64,000 bases of DNA, taken from positions 186,001 through 250,000 of the forward strand of contig CAXBGS010000009.1 in the NCBI GenBank assembly GCA_963975425.1, written 5' to 3'. Each line of letters starts with the position of its first letter. The first letter of the stretch is position 1. This DNA comes from CAXBGS01 sp963975425 (lineage in GTDB: Bacteria; Planctomycetota; Planctomycetia; Pirellulales; Pirellulaceae). A program made the position numbers and the translations under genes. The notes beneath the pieces are model-generated. The model was not told where the DNA came from and searched no databases. It saw only the letters and a program-made list of their open reading frames with translations. Below are positions 27,535-39,100 of the stretch, one piece after another.

Positions 27535-29133
27535 CTAGGGTGTTTCAAAGGCAAGCGCCGGCAATCCGTCTTGATTAAATAGATTTGCCCATGACCGGTC
27601 ATCCGCGTACGCGAATCGAACGCGTTGAGGTTCGGGAACCATTTCGGATGAAACCACGACCGTGTCACCGCTGATTTTGGCGTCGGCCCAGTGCCACGTT
27701 CCGTCCGCTCCGGCTATGGTAAAGCCTTGCAGTCGGTCGCTGTGCGCCTGGGTCAGGCCTTTCCCGGTTTCATCAAAACTGATGATGACCTGGTTTCCTT
27801 TGATCACGTGCGAGCGATAGATTGGTCCGTATGCTTGCACTGCTTCATCATAGACTTTGTCCAGCGCGACTTCGGCGGCCCGATTGCCGTAGCCCCATTT
27901 GTTCGTCGGATGGATTCCACTGCCCAGGTCTGACGCCGGGACCATCCACGCATTATGGTTCGTTTGCATCAGCTTGGTGTACATCACGCGGTCGATCGTT
28001 TCGCGGCCTCGGTTCGGACGTTTCGGGAGCCCGGTCGGCTGCGGCGTGAAGGGGTTACCGTTACGAGTGATGGGATTTTCGTTGCTGAACGCACATCCGC
28101 CTCCGCTCGTTTTCTGAACAAACAAGAACGGGAAATCACCCTGTCCCCAAGCCTCGCGCCATCCGCGGATCAGCTCGGTCATCATCGTGAACTGATCGAC
28201 GCCAACGACTCCACTGCGTGCTTCGCCCTGGTCCCACAGCACGCCGCGAATGCGATAGCCCACCATGCTTTCGATGAAACGTTCGTACAGTCCGCCGATC
28301 TTGCCGCCGCGGCTTGATGTTCCCGGTCCTAGGGGGCGATTCGGTTTGCGTCCGCGTGCTTTAGTTCCTTCGGCTTTCGCTTTCGCAACTCTTTCATTCC
28401 AGTCTGCCAGCGCAGATTCGTACTTCTTCTGTTCCGCTTGCGGGTCATAGGTCACGGCAAATTCTGCGATCGACTGTTTGCACAATTCGCTATTGGCGAA
28501 CGTTTTCGGCGGGATCCATGATCCCGAGGGCGTACCGCCAACGGCGCCGACCATCAAACCGATCGGAACATCAAGGTCACGTTGCAGTCGTTCCCCAAAG
28601 GAAAATAACAGTGCGGAAAATCCCGCGACATTATCCGCAGTTGCCGAAACCCATTGTGGCTTAGGCCCACCGACCATCAAACGTATTTGTGGATGATCTG
28701 GTCGCTTGGCAATCTCCGCGAGCGTCTGATCATTCTTTGCGTAAGAAGACACCCGTCCGGCCATGTTCGATTGACCCGAACCGATCCAGACGTCTCCGAT
28801 CAGCACATTGGCGAGGCTGACATTTCGTTCGTTCTGATCCGATGTGATCGTCAGCGTTTGCGCCTGTGATGACGCCGTCATCGGATCCAACAACGCCATC
28901 CAATTACCCGCGCCATCGGCCTCCGTTTTCACCTCGATTGCACCCAGCCGTACGGTAATCTTGGCGTTCGGATTTGCCGTTCCCCAGATCGGGACTTTTG
29001 CATCTCGCTGCAGGACCATCTGGTCACCAAAAATACTCGGCACCGTCACAGCAAGGCACGTCGGCGCGAGCAGTAGTGACGACAAAACAAACGCGGCGAG
29101 CGAATTGCATAACAGCATGAACTTGATTTTCAT
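27535..29133 (-). CDS. Exported sialate O-acetylesterase-like (SASA) SGNH hydrolase
   Basis: A 532-residue exported carbohydrate esterase. A signal peptide (about 1-28) is followed by VPSIFGDQMVLQRD, the start of the SASA N-terminal beta domain. The nucleophile motif is GSGQSNMAG. Further marks are VLWDQGEARSG, and IHPTNKWGYGNRAA near the C-terminus holding the catalytic His. These enzymes remove acetyl groups from sialic acids or plant and algal glycans; in Planctomycetes the latter is more likely. The ATG at 29133 is preferred to the longer frame from 29232. A 157-bp gap to the sulfotransferase upstream suggests a separate promoter or loose cotranscription. Confidence 0.9.
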   Translation of the reverse strand: MKIKFMLLCNSLAAFVLSSLLLAPTCLAVTVPSIFGDQMVLQRDAKVPIWGTANPNAKITVRLGAIEVKTEADGAGNWMALLDPMTASSQAQTLTITSDQNERNVSLANVLIGDVWIGSGQSNMAGRVSSYAKNDQTLAEIAKRPDHPQIRLMVGGPKPQWVSATADNVAGFSALLFSFGERLQRDLDVPIGLMVGAVGGTPSGSWIPPKTFANSELCKQSIAEFAVTYDPQAEQKKYESALADWNERVAKAKAEGTKARGRKPNRPLGPGTSSRGGKIGGLYERFIESMVGYRIRGVLWDQGEARSGVVGVDQFTMMTELIRGWREAWGQGDFPFLFVQKTSGGGCAFSNENPITRNGNPFTPQPTGLPKRPNRGRETIDRVMYTKLMQTNHNAWMVPASDLGSGIHPTNKWGYGNRAAEVALDKVYDEAVQAYGPIYRSHVIKGNQVIISFDETGKGLTQAHSDRLQGFTIAGADGTWHWADAKISGDTVVVSSEMVPEPQRVRFAYADDRSWANLFNQDGLPALAFETP

Positions 29134-29290
29134 TGCAATACCGGAAAGTGCAGGGGAAGGAAGACAGAGGGATGGGAGGAAGGCAATTGTTAGGAACTTG
29201 TGACGCTTGCCGTCATTTGACGTAAGTAGCAACTCAAAGAAAACCGAGGCCTACACCTTACTGCGAATCACGACGCGGTTGCATAAAACG

Positions 29291-30070
29291 TCAGCTGTCG
29301 AACAAATATCCGGTTTCCGCGGATCCAAATTCTGCGTCGATTTCCTTTGCATTGGGCAGCAGCGTATAGGTGTGTTCGGAATTGACTTTGTTTGCGTTGT
29401 GGTCAAGTTTCTCGGCCAAGTCGCGGTAAAATTCTTCAGTAAATCCGCCACCGACAATCGGTCTCAAGAGTTGCACGATGATTTCCATGCGTCGTGGCAG
29501 CGGAATGTTCTTATCAAACAGGTCTTCATAATAAACTTGTTGACAGCCGAGTTGTTCCTTTTCGATCGTTTCGCGGACTTCTTGAACAAAATCAATTTGC
29601 CAATTCAGGTATCGGGATACGTGATCGATGTCCAAGGGGCGAAGCTCTGCATTCGCTACCTGTGGGACTTTTCCGTGCCGGTGCCATTGTTTTGTTTGTG
29701 CGGCGACCAGGCACGAGACGACTGACTGCAGTTGATTGCGACGGGTCAAGAAGAATCGATCCGAGTACCGGCGGAGCATTTCAATGTCTTGTTCGCGACT
29801 GAGTTGCCCGAGCAAATGTTTGACGCCGTTGTGATTTTCCGAAAACTGCCGCAACATCGCCGGCAGGTCGCCCGTTTTGTTCAGATCGGCCAAGTAGTCG
29901 TGGCCCCATCCACCAGGTCCGCGAGTGGGATTGAACGGCTCATTAAGAATGTTAATTGCCGGATGTGCGTCGAAGGCGCGGCGCAGCGTTGTGCTGCCGG
30001 ATCGAGGATGAGCAAGAATAATAAGATTCAAGCCGGGTTCGTTTTGACCTGACGCTTCATGATTAGGCAT
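29291..30070 (-). CDS. Sulfotransferase family protein
   Basis: A 259-residue PAPS-dependent sulfotransferase. The N-terminal HPRSGSTTL (PRSGSTTL at 22-29) is the 5'-phosphosulfate-binding loop, and the region around RYSDRFFLTRRNQLQSVVS is consistent with the 3'-phosphate-binding segment. No signal peptide or TM helix, so it should act in the cytoplasm on a glycan, lipid or protein acceptor. It lies 5 bp after the kinase gene, which in turn overlaps the giant surface-protein gene, so all three are probably cotranscribed. That context suggests sulfation of a surface component; acceptor unknown. Confidence 0.88.
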   Translation of the reverse strand: MPNHEASGQNEPGLNLIILAHPRSGSTTLRRAFDAHPAINILNEPFNPTRGPGGWGHDYLADLNKTGDLPAMLRQFSENHNGVKHLLGQLSREQDIEMLRRYSDRFFLTRRNQLQSVVSCLVAAQTKQWHRHGKVPQVANAELRPLDIDHVSRYLNWQIDFVQEVRETIEKEQLGCQQVYYEDLFDKNIPLPRRMEIIVQLLRPIVGGGFTEEFYRDLAEKLDHNANKVNSEHTYTLLPNAKEIDAEFGSAETGYLFDS

Positions 30071-30075
30071 CGGCG

Positions 30076-33000
30076 TTAATGGGATTCGCTTGCGTTCACA
30101 AAATCGACAAACATGGCGTGCCCACGGATCGGATCCAAGTCGGGATCCATTCTTAAGTCTGTTTGACGGTGGAACCCGGCGCGGCTGGCAGATTCAAGAG
30201 CGTCGATTGCGGACTCAACAAGCCGTTGATAGCGCGGGTCGTCTTCGGGAATCTTACCCGCCAATTGGGCGTAACCGCAGGCGAGGTGATAAAGAATAGT
30301 CGCGTCTTCGTCGACTTGGTCACGAATTTCGTCAGCTCGGCGAATGCCGTCCTCGATTTCTCCCGCGCGTGCCAGAGCGCCTACGATCGAGACACCACGA
30401 GCGGTGTTGGTCGGTTCAAGCCGAAGCAGCCTTTTGCGGATCGCAACAATTTCTGAAAACGCCGCGTCGATGACATCCTTTGTATTCGATTCCATATCGG
30501 TTTGTTCGGTAAGTGCCACACCGTACCCGTAAAGTGTCCGGTCGAGTGCTTCGTGAAACGGCAACGAATTGGGCTCGGTCTCCGCCGCATTTCGAATTCG
30601 TTCAACGCTTTTGGCATAGATCGATGCAGCCTCGTCGGCACGACCAACGTACAACAGCATGCGGGCGCGAACGCCATCAAACAGTGCCGCGTTGACTTGG
30701 GCATGGCGGTTGTTCGGATTCCAGTTCGAATATTGTTGCATGCCGGTGGCCGCTTCGGTCATAAGACGCAAACCACCCTCGGTATCACCTGATTGAAATT
30801 GCACTTTGGCCAGCGACATCTTGGTGGTCATGACATCGGTATAGTGGCCACCGCCTTTCGGGTTTTTCTTATGCAGTTGTTGGTGAATCTGCAGCGTTTC
30901 ATCGAGCAACTTGCGAGCCTTGGGCAAATCGCCACGTTCTTGGCTAAGTGATCCATAGCTGCCGAGCACTTCTGCCAACAAAGGTAACACTTTCACTGCG
31001 TCACCCGACGTCAGCCAGTTGCGCCGGATGGCAAGCGATTTGGCGAAATGCTCGTCCGCCAGTTCCAACTTGCCGGCTTTACGTGCGGCCGACGCAATCA
31101 GGAAATGAATCTTGGAAAGGTTTTGTTCGGGGTAGGGCAGTGCGTCAGCTTTTTTCAGTCGCTGAAATGTTTCCAGGCACGCAACGTATTCCTTTTCGGC
31201 TTCGTTGATGCGGCCGACTTCCATATTCAGATCACCTTTGCGGGCGGCGATGCCGGCGGCGATCATGTTGTGAGCGTTGACGTCTTTGCCTTGTTTTTCC
31301 ATTCGCGCTAGCCCGGTGCGAACGGTTCCGATCAAGCTTTCACGAAGCCCGTGCAAACGTGTGTCGCCCTTCATGCGCTGTTGAACTTCAAAGGTGACAG
31401 ATTTCAATGCATCAATGGCAAGCTTCTCTTGCGTCTGTGCGGCGTCGGCGTTTGCGACCGCTTGTTGTTTGGCTTCGTTTGCGACCTGTTCGTTGGCCAG
31501 TGCGGTCGCTGCGTTTTCGTCCGCTCGCATCTTTTCAGCGACCACCGTCTTCTTTTGCCCGTTGATGACGACGGCTGTCGTCGGACCACCGATCAAAAGT
31601 AAGATTCCAAGTGCGGACGCGAGGCCGCTTGCGATGGCAACGCGGGGGTTACGACGGCACCATCGATAAACTCGCTCGGATTTCGAGACGGGCCGTGCAT
31701 GGATGGGTTCGTCACGCAGGAAACGGACCAAGTCTTCGCCCATTTCGGCCGCAGTCGTGTACCGTTTTGTTCGTTCCTTCTGCAACGCTTTCATACAGAT
31801 CGTTTCCAAGTCCTTGGAAACGCCTGGTTGCAGTTGTTTCGGTTCGACCGGTTCGTTGTTGATGACCTGGACGAGTGTGTCAGTCGCTTTGGTCGACTGG
31901 AAAGGTGGGCGTCCCGTTAGCATGCAGTACAGGATCGCGCCGATTCCATACACGTCAGCCTGCGGTCCGACATCGGGCTCGGCGAGCGCTTGTTCGGGCG
32001 CCATATAGGCGGGCGTGCCGACAACCGTGCCAGTGCGGCTTAGACCGGCATCTTCCGTGAATTCTTTAGCCAGTCCAAAGTCGGTGATCTTGGGGACGTC
32101 GTCACTGGTCAGCAAAATATTGGCAGGTTTGAGGTCGCGGTGAATCACGCCCCGTTCGTGTGAGTATTGCATCCCGCGGCAAATTTGTTCGGCCAGTCGA
32201 GCCGACTCTTGGGCCGGCATCGGTTCACCGTGAATGCGTTTGGAAAGATCGGATCCCTCGATGAACTCTAATGCAAAATAGGGCAAACCCTCGTGGGTTC
32301 CGCTGTCATAGATGCGAACAATGTTTTCGTGTTGGAAGCGGCCGATCGCACGAGCCTCGGCATGGAAACGCTGTAACATTGAACCTTGAATATGCAGCCC
32401 GCCCAAAATCATTTTCAACGCGACCAGGCGTTCGATTCCTTGCTGCACGGCAAGATAAACCACGCCCATGCCGCCACGACCCAGGACTTTCTGGATGCGA
32501 TAGCCGGGTAGGGAAGCCTCGATTGATCGTTTCGATCGTGATGCTTCCTCAGAGTTGACCGGGGCACCAAACGAGATGTCGTTGTCACTGACGTTTTCTC
32601 GCGGCGGCGTTTGATGTTCGATCGTCGGCTCGTTTTCCTGTGCCGGTTGGTCGACGTTTGATTCGACGATATCGGCAGATTCAAGCGTCACATCAAGTCG
32701 TGGATCCGATCGGATAAAGCTGACCGGTGTTTGATACTCGCTGGTCACTTCATCGGTTGCGGAACTGGCAAGTTCGGGGCCCGCGTTTGCGACTGGCCGG
32801 GCCGAAATAGTATTTGCATCATCCCTCGAGTCCGTCGGTGCGGGCGAACTCGCAGGGGCGCCGGCATCGGATACAGGCAGGACTAACGTCTCTTGCGCGA
32901 TTGCCTTTCGCGTCGATTCGTGTGCTTCAAATTCGGGTTCGTACCGGCGGCGAATCGATTCAAGCACCGACTCAAGGGAATGTCTGCGATGGGGTTCGAT

Positions 33001-33174
33001 GATGTCGAGGACTTGTTCCGCTGAGGGTGCTTCGCCGCTCTCGACCGCGAGGGCCCAGTCTGATTCGTACCAACGAGCTAGCTCGAGCATCCATTGCTGG
33101 GATTCGGGGTCCAATTTTGAGCGAAGCTCATCATAAACCGGCAAGCTGCGTCGAGTTTTTGCATCAATCGTCAC
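30076..33174 (-). CDS. Ser/Thr protein kinase with TM helix and helical-repeat C-terminus
   Basis: A 1,032-residue receptor-like Hanks-type kinase. Residues 1-220 are polar and low-complexity in part. The kinase domain (about 223-480) has the GRGGMGVVY loop, ALKMI Lys, HRDLKPANILL catalytic loop, DFGLAKE and MAPEQ, all intact, so activity is expected. A TM helix (about 510-532) is followed by an Ala/Gln-rich coiled-coil segment and then TPR-like helical repeats to the end, which should lie outside the cytoplasm. The start is a GTG at 33174, inside the end of the giant gene (11-bp overlap), implying coupled translation. Kinases of this layout are abundant in Planctomycetes; the linkage to this surface protein is notable. 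Confidence 0.93.
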   Translation of the reverse strand: MTIDAKTRRSLPVYDELRSKLDPESQQWMLELARWYESDWALAVESGEAPSAEQVLDIIEPHRRHSLESVLESIRRRYEPEFEAHESTRKAIAQETLVLPVSDAGAPASSPAPTDSRDDANTISARPVANAGPELASSATDEVTSEYQTPVSFIRSDPRLDVTLESADIVESNVDQPAQENEPTIEHQTPPRENVSDNDISFGAPVNSEEASRSKRSIEASLPGYRIQKVLGRGGMGVVYLAVQQGIERLVALKMILGGLHIQGSMLQRFHAEARAIGRFQHENIVRIYDSGTHEGLPYFALEFIEGSDLSKRIHGEPMPAQESARLAEQICRGMQYSHERGVIHRDLKPANILLTSDDVPKITDFGLAKEFTEDAGLSRTGTVVGTPAYMAPEQALAEPDVGPQADVYGIGAILYCMLTGRPPFQSTKATDTLVQVINNEPVEPKQLQPGVSKDLETICMKALQKERTKRYTTAAEMGEDLVRFLRDEPIHARPVSKSERVYRWCRRNPRVAIASGLASALGILLLIGGPTTAVVINGQKKTVVAEKMRADENAATALANEQVANEAKQQAVANADAAQTQEKLAIDALKSVTFEVQQRMKGDTRLHGLRESLIGTVRTGLARMEKQGKDVNAHNMIAAGIAARKGDLNMEVGRINEAEKEYVACLETFQRLKKADALPYPEQNLSKIHFLIASAARKAGKLELADEHFAKSLAIRRNWLTSGDAVKVLPLLAEVLGSYGSLSQERGDLPKARKLLDETLQIHQQLHKKNPKGGGHYTDVMTTKMSLAKVQFQSGDTEGGLRLMTEAATGMQQYSNWNPNNRHAQVNAALFDGVRARMLLYVGRADEAASIYAKSVERIRNAAETEPNSLPFHEALDRTLYGYGVALTEQTDMESNTKDVIDAAFSEIVAIRKRLLRLEPTNTARGVSIVGALARAGEIEDGIRRADEIRDQVDEDATILYHLACGYAQLAGKIPEDDPRYQRLVESAIDALESASRAGFHRQTDLRMDPDLDPIRGHAMFVDFVNASESH

Positions 33175-36100
33175 GGAACAATAGCTCCACGGTTTCGTAA
33201 AAACGTGCGCCGATCAAACGGTCTTCGTCTTCATCATCATCAAGCGCGAAATACCAGTCGTACCCACGGCCACCTTGCAAATGGTCCTTTGCCCCGTCAT
33301 CGAACACGGTCACGCCGGCTTGCAGGAACGTCGATCCGTTGTTTCGGTCACCAAAGGCACTTGTTCCGTCGCGCAAATTGTTGACACGATCGACGTAACT
33401 GCGGCCGGATGTCCATTCCGCGGCAATTTCATCCAGCGCCGCGTCATTGTTGTCATGGCTGGTGAACGCACCGATCAGTATATCGTCGCCCTGTTGACCA
33501 CTGAGGCGATCCGAGCCAAGTCCGCCGATCAAAATGTTCTGGCCGCTGCGACCGAACAGCCGATCATCGCCATCGTTGCCAAGCAGGACGTCATTGCCAT
33601 CATCGCCCCAGATGGCATCGTTCCCACCGCCGCCTCGAACACGGTCATTGCCCGATCCGGCCCAGATTCGATCATTATCCGCCCCGCCAAAGATCAGGTC
33701 GTTCCCCCGGTTACCATAGATCAAGTCGCGCCCAGGCCCGCCGTACAGCGTGTCATCGCCGGCCCCACCGCTGATCGTGTCTCGACCATTGCCGCCGAAA
33801 ACAGTAACGGGATCAAACAAGAAATACGAAGCTAGGACGTAGTCGTTCCCATCACCCACATCGATGATCAATTCATCGATGTCGGCGACCGGGTACGACC
33901 GGATACCGTCGAAATTGGAATACACGCGATAGTAGCCGCCCCACGGGAACACATAGACATAGTCGTTGTAAGCGGTGCCTTCGATCAGCAGGGTATGCGA
34001 GCCGGCATTTACGGTAACAGCGACCGTCGACATGACCACACCGCCATCGTCGTCAGACAACGTGAGTTTGACGTTAAAGTTTCCGGCCGTACGATACGTG
34101 TGGTCTGAAGTAATCAAGTTGCCCAGAATCGAAACGGTTTCGACGTTGCCGTCGCCCCAGTCGATTTCGGCGGAAAGAATGTCGACGGGCGACGCATCGC
34201 TAACTTCGGCGGTGAGGCTGATGAAGCCATCAATCGGCGGCGTCACATTGATCGTGTCGATCGACGGGGCGACATTGCCGACGATAACGGTTTGTGTCAC
34301 CGGCGAACTTGTTCCACCGTCTTCATCGGTAACGGTCAGGCGTATTTCGTAATTTCCGTTGTCGTCGGGCGTGAAACGGAACTCGGTCGCGTCGATCCCT
34401 TCATCGGTGGCGTATTCGTCGACGCTTCCGTTCTTAAAGACAGAGTAGTGATACGTCAGTGTGTCGTTGCTGCCGGCGGGGTCGGTTGCGGTCGCCGTCA
34501 CCACGATTTCAGTGTTTTCTATTCGAGTAGCACTAACAACATTGATCATAGCAGTCGGGTCGTCGTTAACCGCTTGAATCGCGACGTCCACAAAGTCGGT
34601 AAGCCCGCCGGTGTCGCTTGCCACGATTCGTACCATGAACGAACCGTTGTCTGGCGCGGTGAAGTCAAGAGTTGCTGTTAGCGGTCCGGTCGAACGGATC
34701 GTGGCACCGGTTGGGAAAAGCTGGCCGGGGACGGGTTCCAGTGCCCAAGTCAATTCGGTGCTGTCGGCGTCACCGGCGGAGAAGTCAAGCGTGAGTGTGC
34801 TTCCCTCGGTCAGGCTGTGCATCGTCTGGACCGGGTCGATCATCGGTCCATCACCCAAAAAGGTTGCCGGGCCGGATGGATCATCAAACGTATCGCCAGC
34901 TGTCGGATTGAAACCGAAGATGGTTTCATTGCCGGAATTGCCAAGTATTTTGTCGCGGCCAAGTCCGCCGATGATCGTGTCGCCGACGTTTGTCGGTGTC
35001 GTCACGACGCCATCGAACCGGTAAACCAATAATTCGTATTCGCCGTAATCGGTATCGGCACAGGCGGGATGTGTCGGTGATGCCGCACAGAAAGCGACGT
35101 CATTGAAGTTGCCCAAATAACTGGCGGTACCGGGAATGTGAAGTTCCGGAAGATCGAAGCTAAACGTGTCGACTTCGATCGTGTAACTCTGTGGATTCGT
35201 TGTCCCGTCGGCACGAACCGGTAGCCGGAAATCGAACAACAAAGCGTCAAGGGTCTCATACGCATTGTCATTGAATCCGCCATAGACCGAGTCGCCGTGG
35301 TACTCAATCTTATTTCCGTCGGGGCCATACACGCGAACGACGGTATCGACGACACGGTCGACGCGATGCCGGAGTGTTTCGCTTAGTACTTCGATCGTTA
35401 GCAAGTCACCTGGAACGCCGACAAAGGAATAAAAGTCGCTTTCGCTCGTGTCACCCACCGCCGGCTGGTCGATCCGTCCGGCGATATTGATGGCCGAAAA
35501 CGATGGCGCATCGAGCGTGAGATTGATTGTGTCCGGCACGACGACCGTTGTCAGTTCGCCGATCGGTTGTACCGGGTGCGAAAACATCGGATCGGCAATC
35601 TTCGCCGCGGTCGACTCCGCCACGGTTCGTCCATTCTCAGCGAACGCCAATTTGGTTGCTTCGCGATAACCAAAGTAAGGATCGCCAAACGCTGCGATCA
35701 ACTCGGTCCCAACCGCGTTCGGCGACGCGCTCAAATGTGACGATGTCTGATCGGCACCGCGCGGGACATTCACAATCGGCAACAGACCTTTGTTTGCCGA
35801 TCCGGCGAAGACTCCGCTGCCAATCGGTCCGTAGGCGTCGATGTGACGAACGCCAAAGGTGTGCGCCAGTTCGTGCGAAGCGATTGTGCTGGATAACGCG
35901 ATGTAGTTTTCAGGCGTACCGTTCAGTCGGTTGTCTTCTGGGTCTGCGGGCCCGGGCGACTGGGCGTCTGGTCTTAAAAAACTGTTGGCATTGACGCTGA
36001 CCTGGCCACCGATGCCGAGTTCTCGGAACCCGATCCGTTGGCTGCGTCCACCGACGATGGTGTCGCCGGCTGCGACCAAGCCGGCGTTGAAAATGACCGT

Positions 36101-39100
36101 TAAAAATGGCAGCGCTGGTATCTCGGTGGTTCCTGTCAACAAATCAATGGAGACATCGAACAGTTCGAAATCTGTTCGCATGCGTTCAAGGATCATCTCT
36201 CGCTCTTGAGGCGTGTAGAAGTGATCACTGGCATCGGTTTCGGAATCAAAATCCAGCAAGACGATTCGCTGCCCGCCCGCTTGGATGGTGTCATTTCCGG
36301 CGCGACCATCCAGCAAGTCCAAGCCGCCTAACCCCACGATCAGGTTGTCACCAGCATTGCCGCGAATGGTATCGTCCGCTGGCGTGCCGATGATTTCGTC
36401 AAAGTGCTGCGGTTCCACCAGGGTGATGGATAGTCCTGTGCTTACGTTTTGTTCGCCCGATACATTCATGTCGATCGCAAGCGGTGTCGCGAGCAACGCG
36501 AAATCGAGCCGGTCGATTCCACCGCCGGCTTGTTCAAGCAATGTGTTGTTTCCTGAGTGGTCGGCGTCGAACACATAGCGATCGTTGCCGGGCCCGCCGA
36601 TCAGTTGGTTGTCACCATCACCACCGTCGATGTGATCGTTGCCGATACCGCCGGCCAGTGTGTCGTCGCCGCTGCCACCGACCAGGGTGACGTCGCCCGA
36701 AAACGCACTCGCGTCCAGCACGTTATTGGCGGGGCTGCCAACGAGCCTTGCGTTTTGGATGTCACTAAAAACGATGTTCCCATTCGTACCGATTCGTACA
36801 GACGTATCCGTCAGTGTCAGGTCAGCGTTTGTCAGCGCGATCAGACGATCAGGGTCTATGTCTGGGCCGGATGCGTTACCGCCGCTGATGGTGACAAGTA
36901 CATTGCTGTTGATCAGTGCGGTCGTTACCAGCACCGTGTCTTGACCCGCGTCGCCAAAGATCAGGTCTTCGCCCACGTCGGCGACGATCGAATCATTCCC
37001 CGAGTCGCCGTGAATGATTTCGTGACCGATTCCGGCGGTGATGGAATCGTTACCGGCGCCGCCAAAGATCATGTCGTTGCCGCTGCTGCCGGTGATCGTG
37101 TCATCGCCCGCATTTCCACGGACCACGTCGTCGCCAACGCCGCCCGATAGAGTGTCGGCGCCATTCCCACCAAAAATCATGTCATTGCCGTCGCCACCGC
37201 TGATCCAGTCGTCACCGCTGCCGCCATAGACCATTTCGTTGCCATCACCGCCGGTAACCGTATCGTCGCCGGCGCCGCCAAAGATCATGTCGTTGCCATC
37301 GCTGCCGACGATCCAGTCGTCATCGGCGTTGCCGTAAACCATGTCGTTGCCGTCACCGCCGGTTAGCGTGTCATCACCGGCGCCGCCAAAAATCATGTCG
37401 TTGCCGTCGCCGCCGCTGATCCAGTCATCACCGCTGCCGCCGTAGACCATTTCATTCCCGTCGCCGCCGGTCACCGTGTCGTCGCCGGCGCCGCCAAAGA
37501 TCATGTCGTTGCCGGCCGATCCGGTGATTTCGTCATCGCCAGAATCACCATACACCGCATCGTTTCCGTCACCGCCGGTCAGCATGTCATCTCCGGCGCC
37601 GCCAAAGATCATATCGTTGCCGTCACCGCCGCTGATCCAATCGTCACCGGTGCCGCCGTAGATCATTTCATTGCCATCCCCGCCGGTCACGGTATCATCG
37701 CCGCCGCCGCCAAAGATCATGTCGTTGCCGGCCGATCCGTTGATTTCGTCGTCGCCATCGCCCCCGTACACAAAATCGTTTCCGTCTCCGCCGGTCAGCG
37801 TGTCATCCCCGCTTCCGCCAAAGATCAAATCATTTCCCGCACCGCCATCCAGATCGTCATTGCCTTCGCCACCATAGACGGCTGAATTTCCATCACCGCC
37901 GGTGACCGTGTCGTCACCGGGGCCGCCAAAGATCATGTCGTTGCCTTCGCTGCCGATGATGGTGTCGTCGCCATCGCCGCCATAAATCATTTCGTTGCCG
38001 TCACCACCGACCACCGTGTCATCGCCGGGGCCGCCAAAGATCATGTCGTTGCCGGCGCTGCCATCGATTGTGTCGTCGCCGCCGCCGCCGTAAACAAAAT
38101 CGTTTCCATCGCCGCCGGTCAGCGTATCGTCACCGGCACCACCAAAGATGATGTCGTTGCCGGCGCCGCCATCGATCACGTCAATGCCTGCGCCACCATA
38201 AACGGCTGCGTTGCCATCGCCGCCGGTCACGGTATCATCGCCGGCGCCACCGAAGATCATGTCGTTGCCGTCACTGCCGATGATGGTGTCATCGCCGGCA
38301 CCGCCGTAGATCATTTCGTTGCCGTCACCACCTGTCACGGTATCATCGCCGGGACCGCCAAAGATCATGTCGTTGCCGGCGCTGCCGTCGATTTCGTCAT
38401 CGCCCTCACCGCCGTAAACGAAGTCGTTCCCGTCGCCGCCGGTCAAGATGTCATCGCCGGCGCCGCCAAAGATCATGTCATTGCCTGCGCCTCCATCGAG
38501 CGTGTCGACACCGCCGCCGCCAAAGACCATGGCATTCCCGTCGCCTCCGGTGACCGTGTCGTCACCGGGCCCGCCGAAGATCATGTCATTGCCTTCGCTG
38601 CCGATGATGGTGTCATCACCGGCGCCGCCGAAGACCATTTCGTTGCCATCGCCGCCGGTGACCGTGTCGTCTCCAGCACCGCCGAAGATCATATCGTTGC
38701 CTTCGCTGCCGATTAGATCGTCGTCACCGTCACCTCCGTAAACCATGTCGTTGCCGTCACCGCCGCCGAGCGTATCATCGCCGGCACCACCGAACAGCAA
38801 GTTGTCTTCGTCGTTTCCCGCAATGGTGTCGCGAAAGGATGTCCCCGTGACATTTTCAAAGGTACCGGTCAGCGAGATTTCGCCATCGCTGCGAACGATT
38901 TGCGATTCGCCTGCGTCCATCGACAAGTCCAACGTGACGCCTTCATCAGGAATTCCCGACGCCGGGACGGCTGAGAAGTCAATCGTGTCGGTTCCACCTT
39001 CGTCGATCAGGGTTTTGACACTGAAGCCGCCGATCCGCGTGGTGTCATCGCCCAAGCCACCGTCGAGCACATCGTCGCCGGAATCGGAAACTAAGATGTC

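Noticed and set aside
37038..38741. Plus-strand frames rich in Ser/Pro/Ala repeats such as MSLPSPP
   Set aside because: They are the reverse complement of the RTX array; the repetition is inherited from the real minus-strand repeats.
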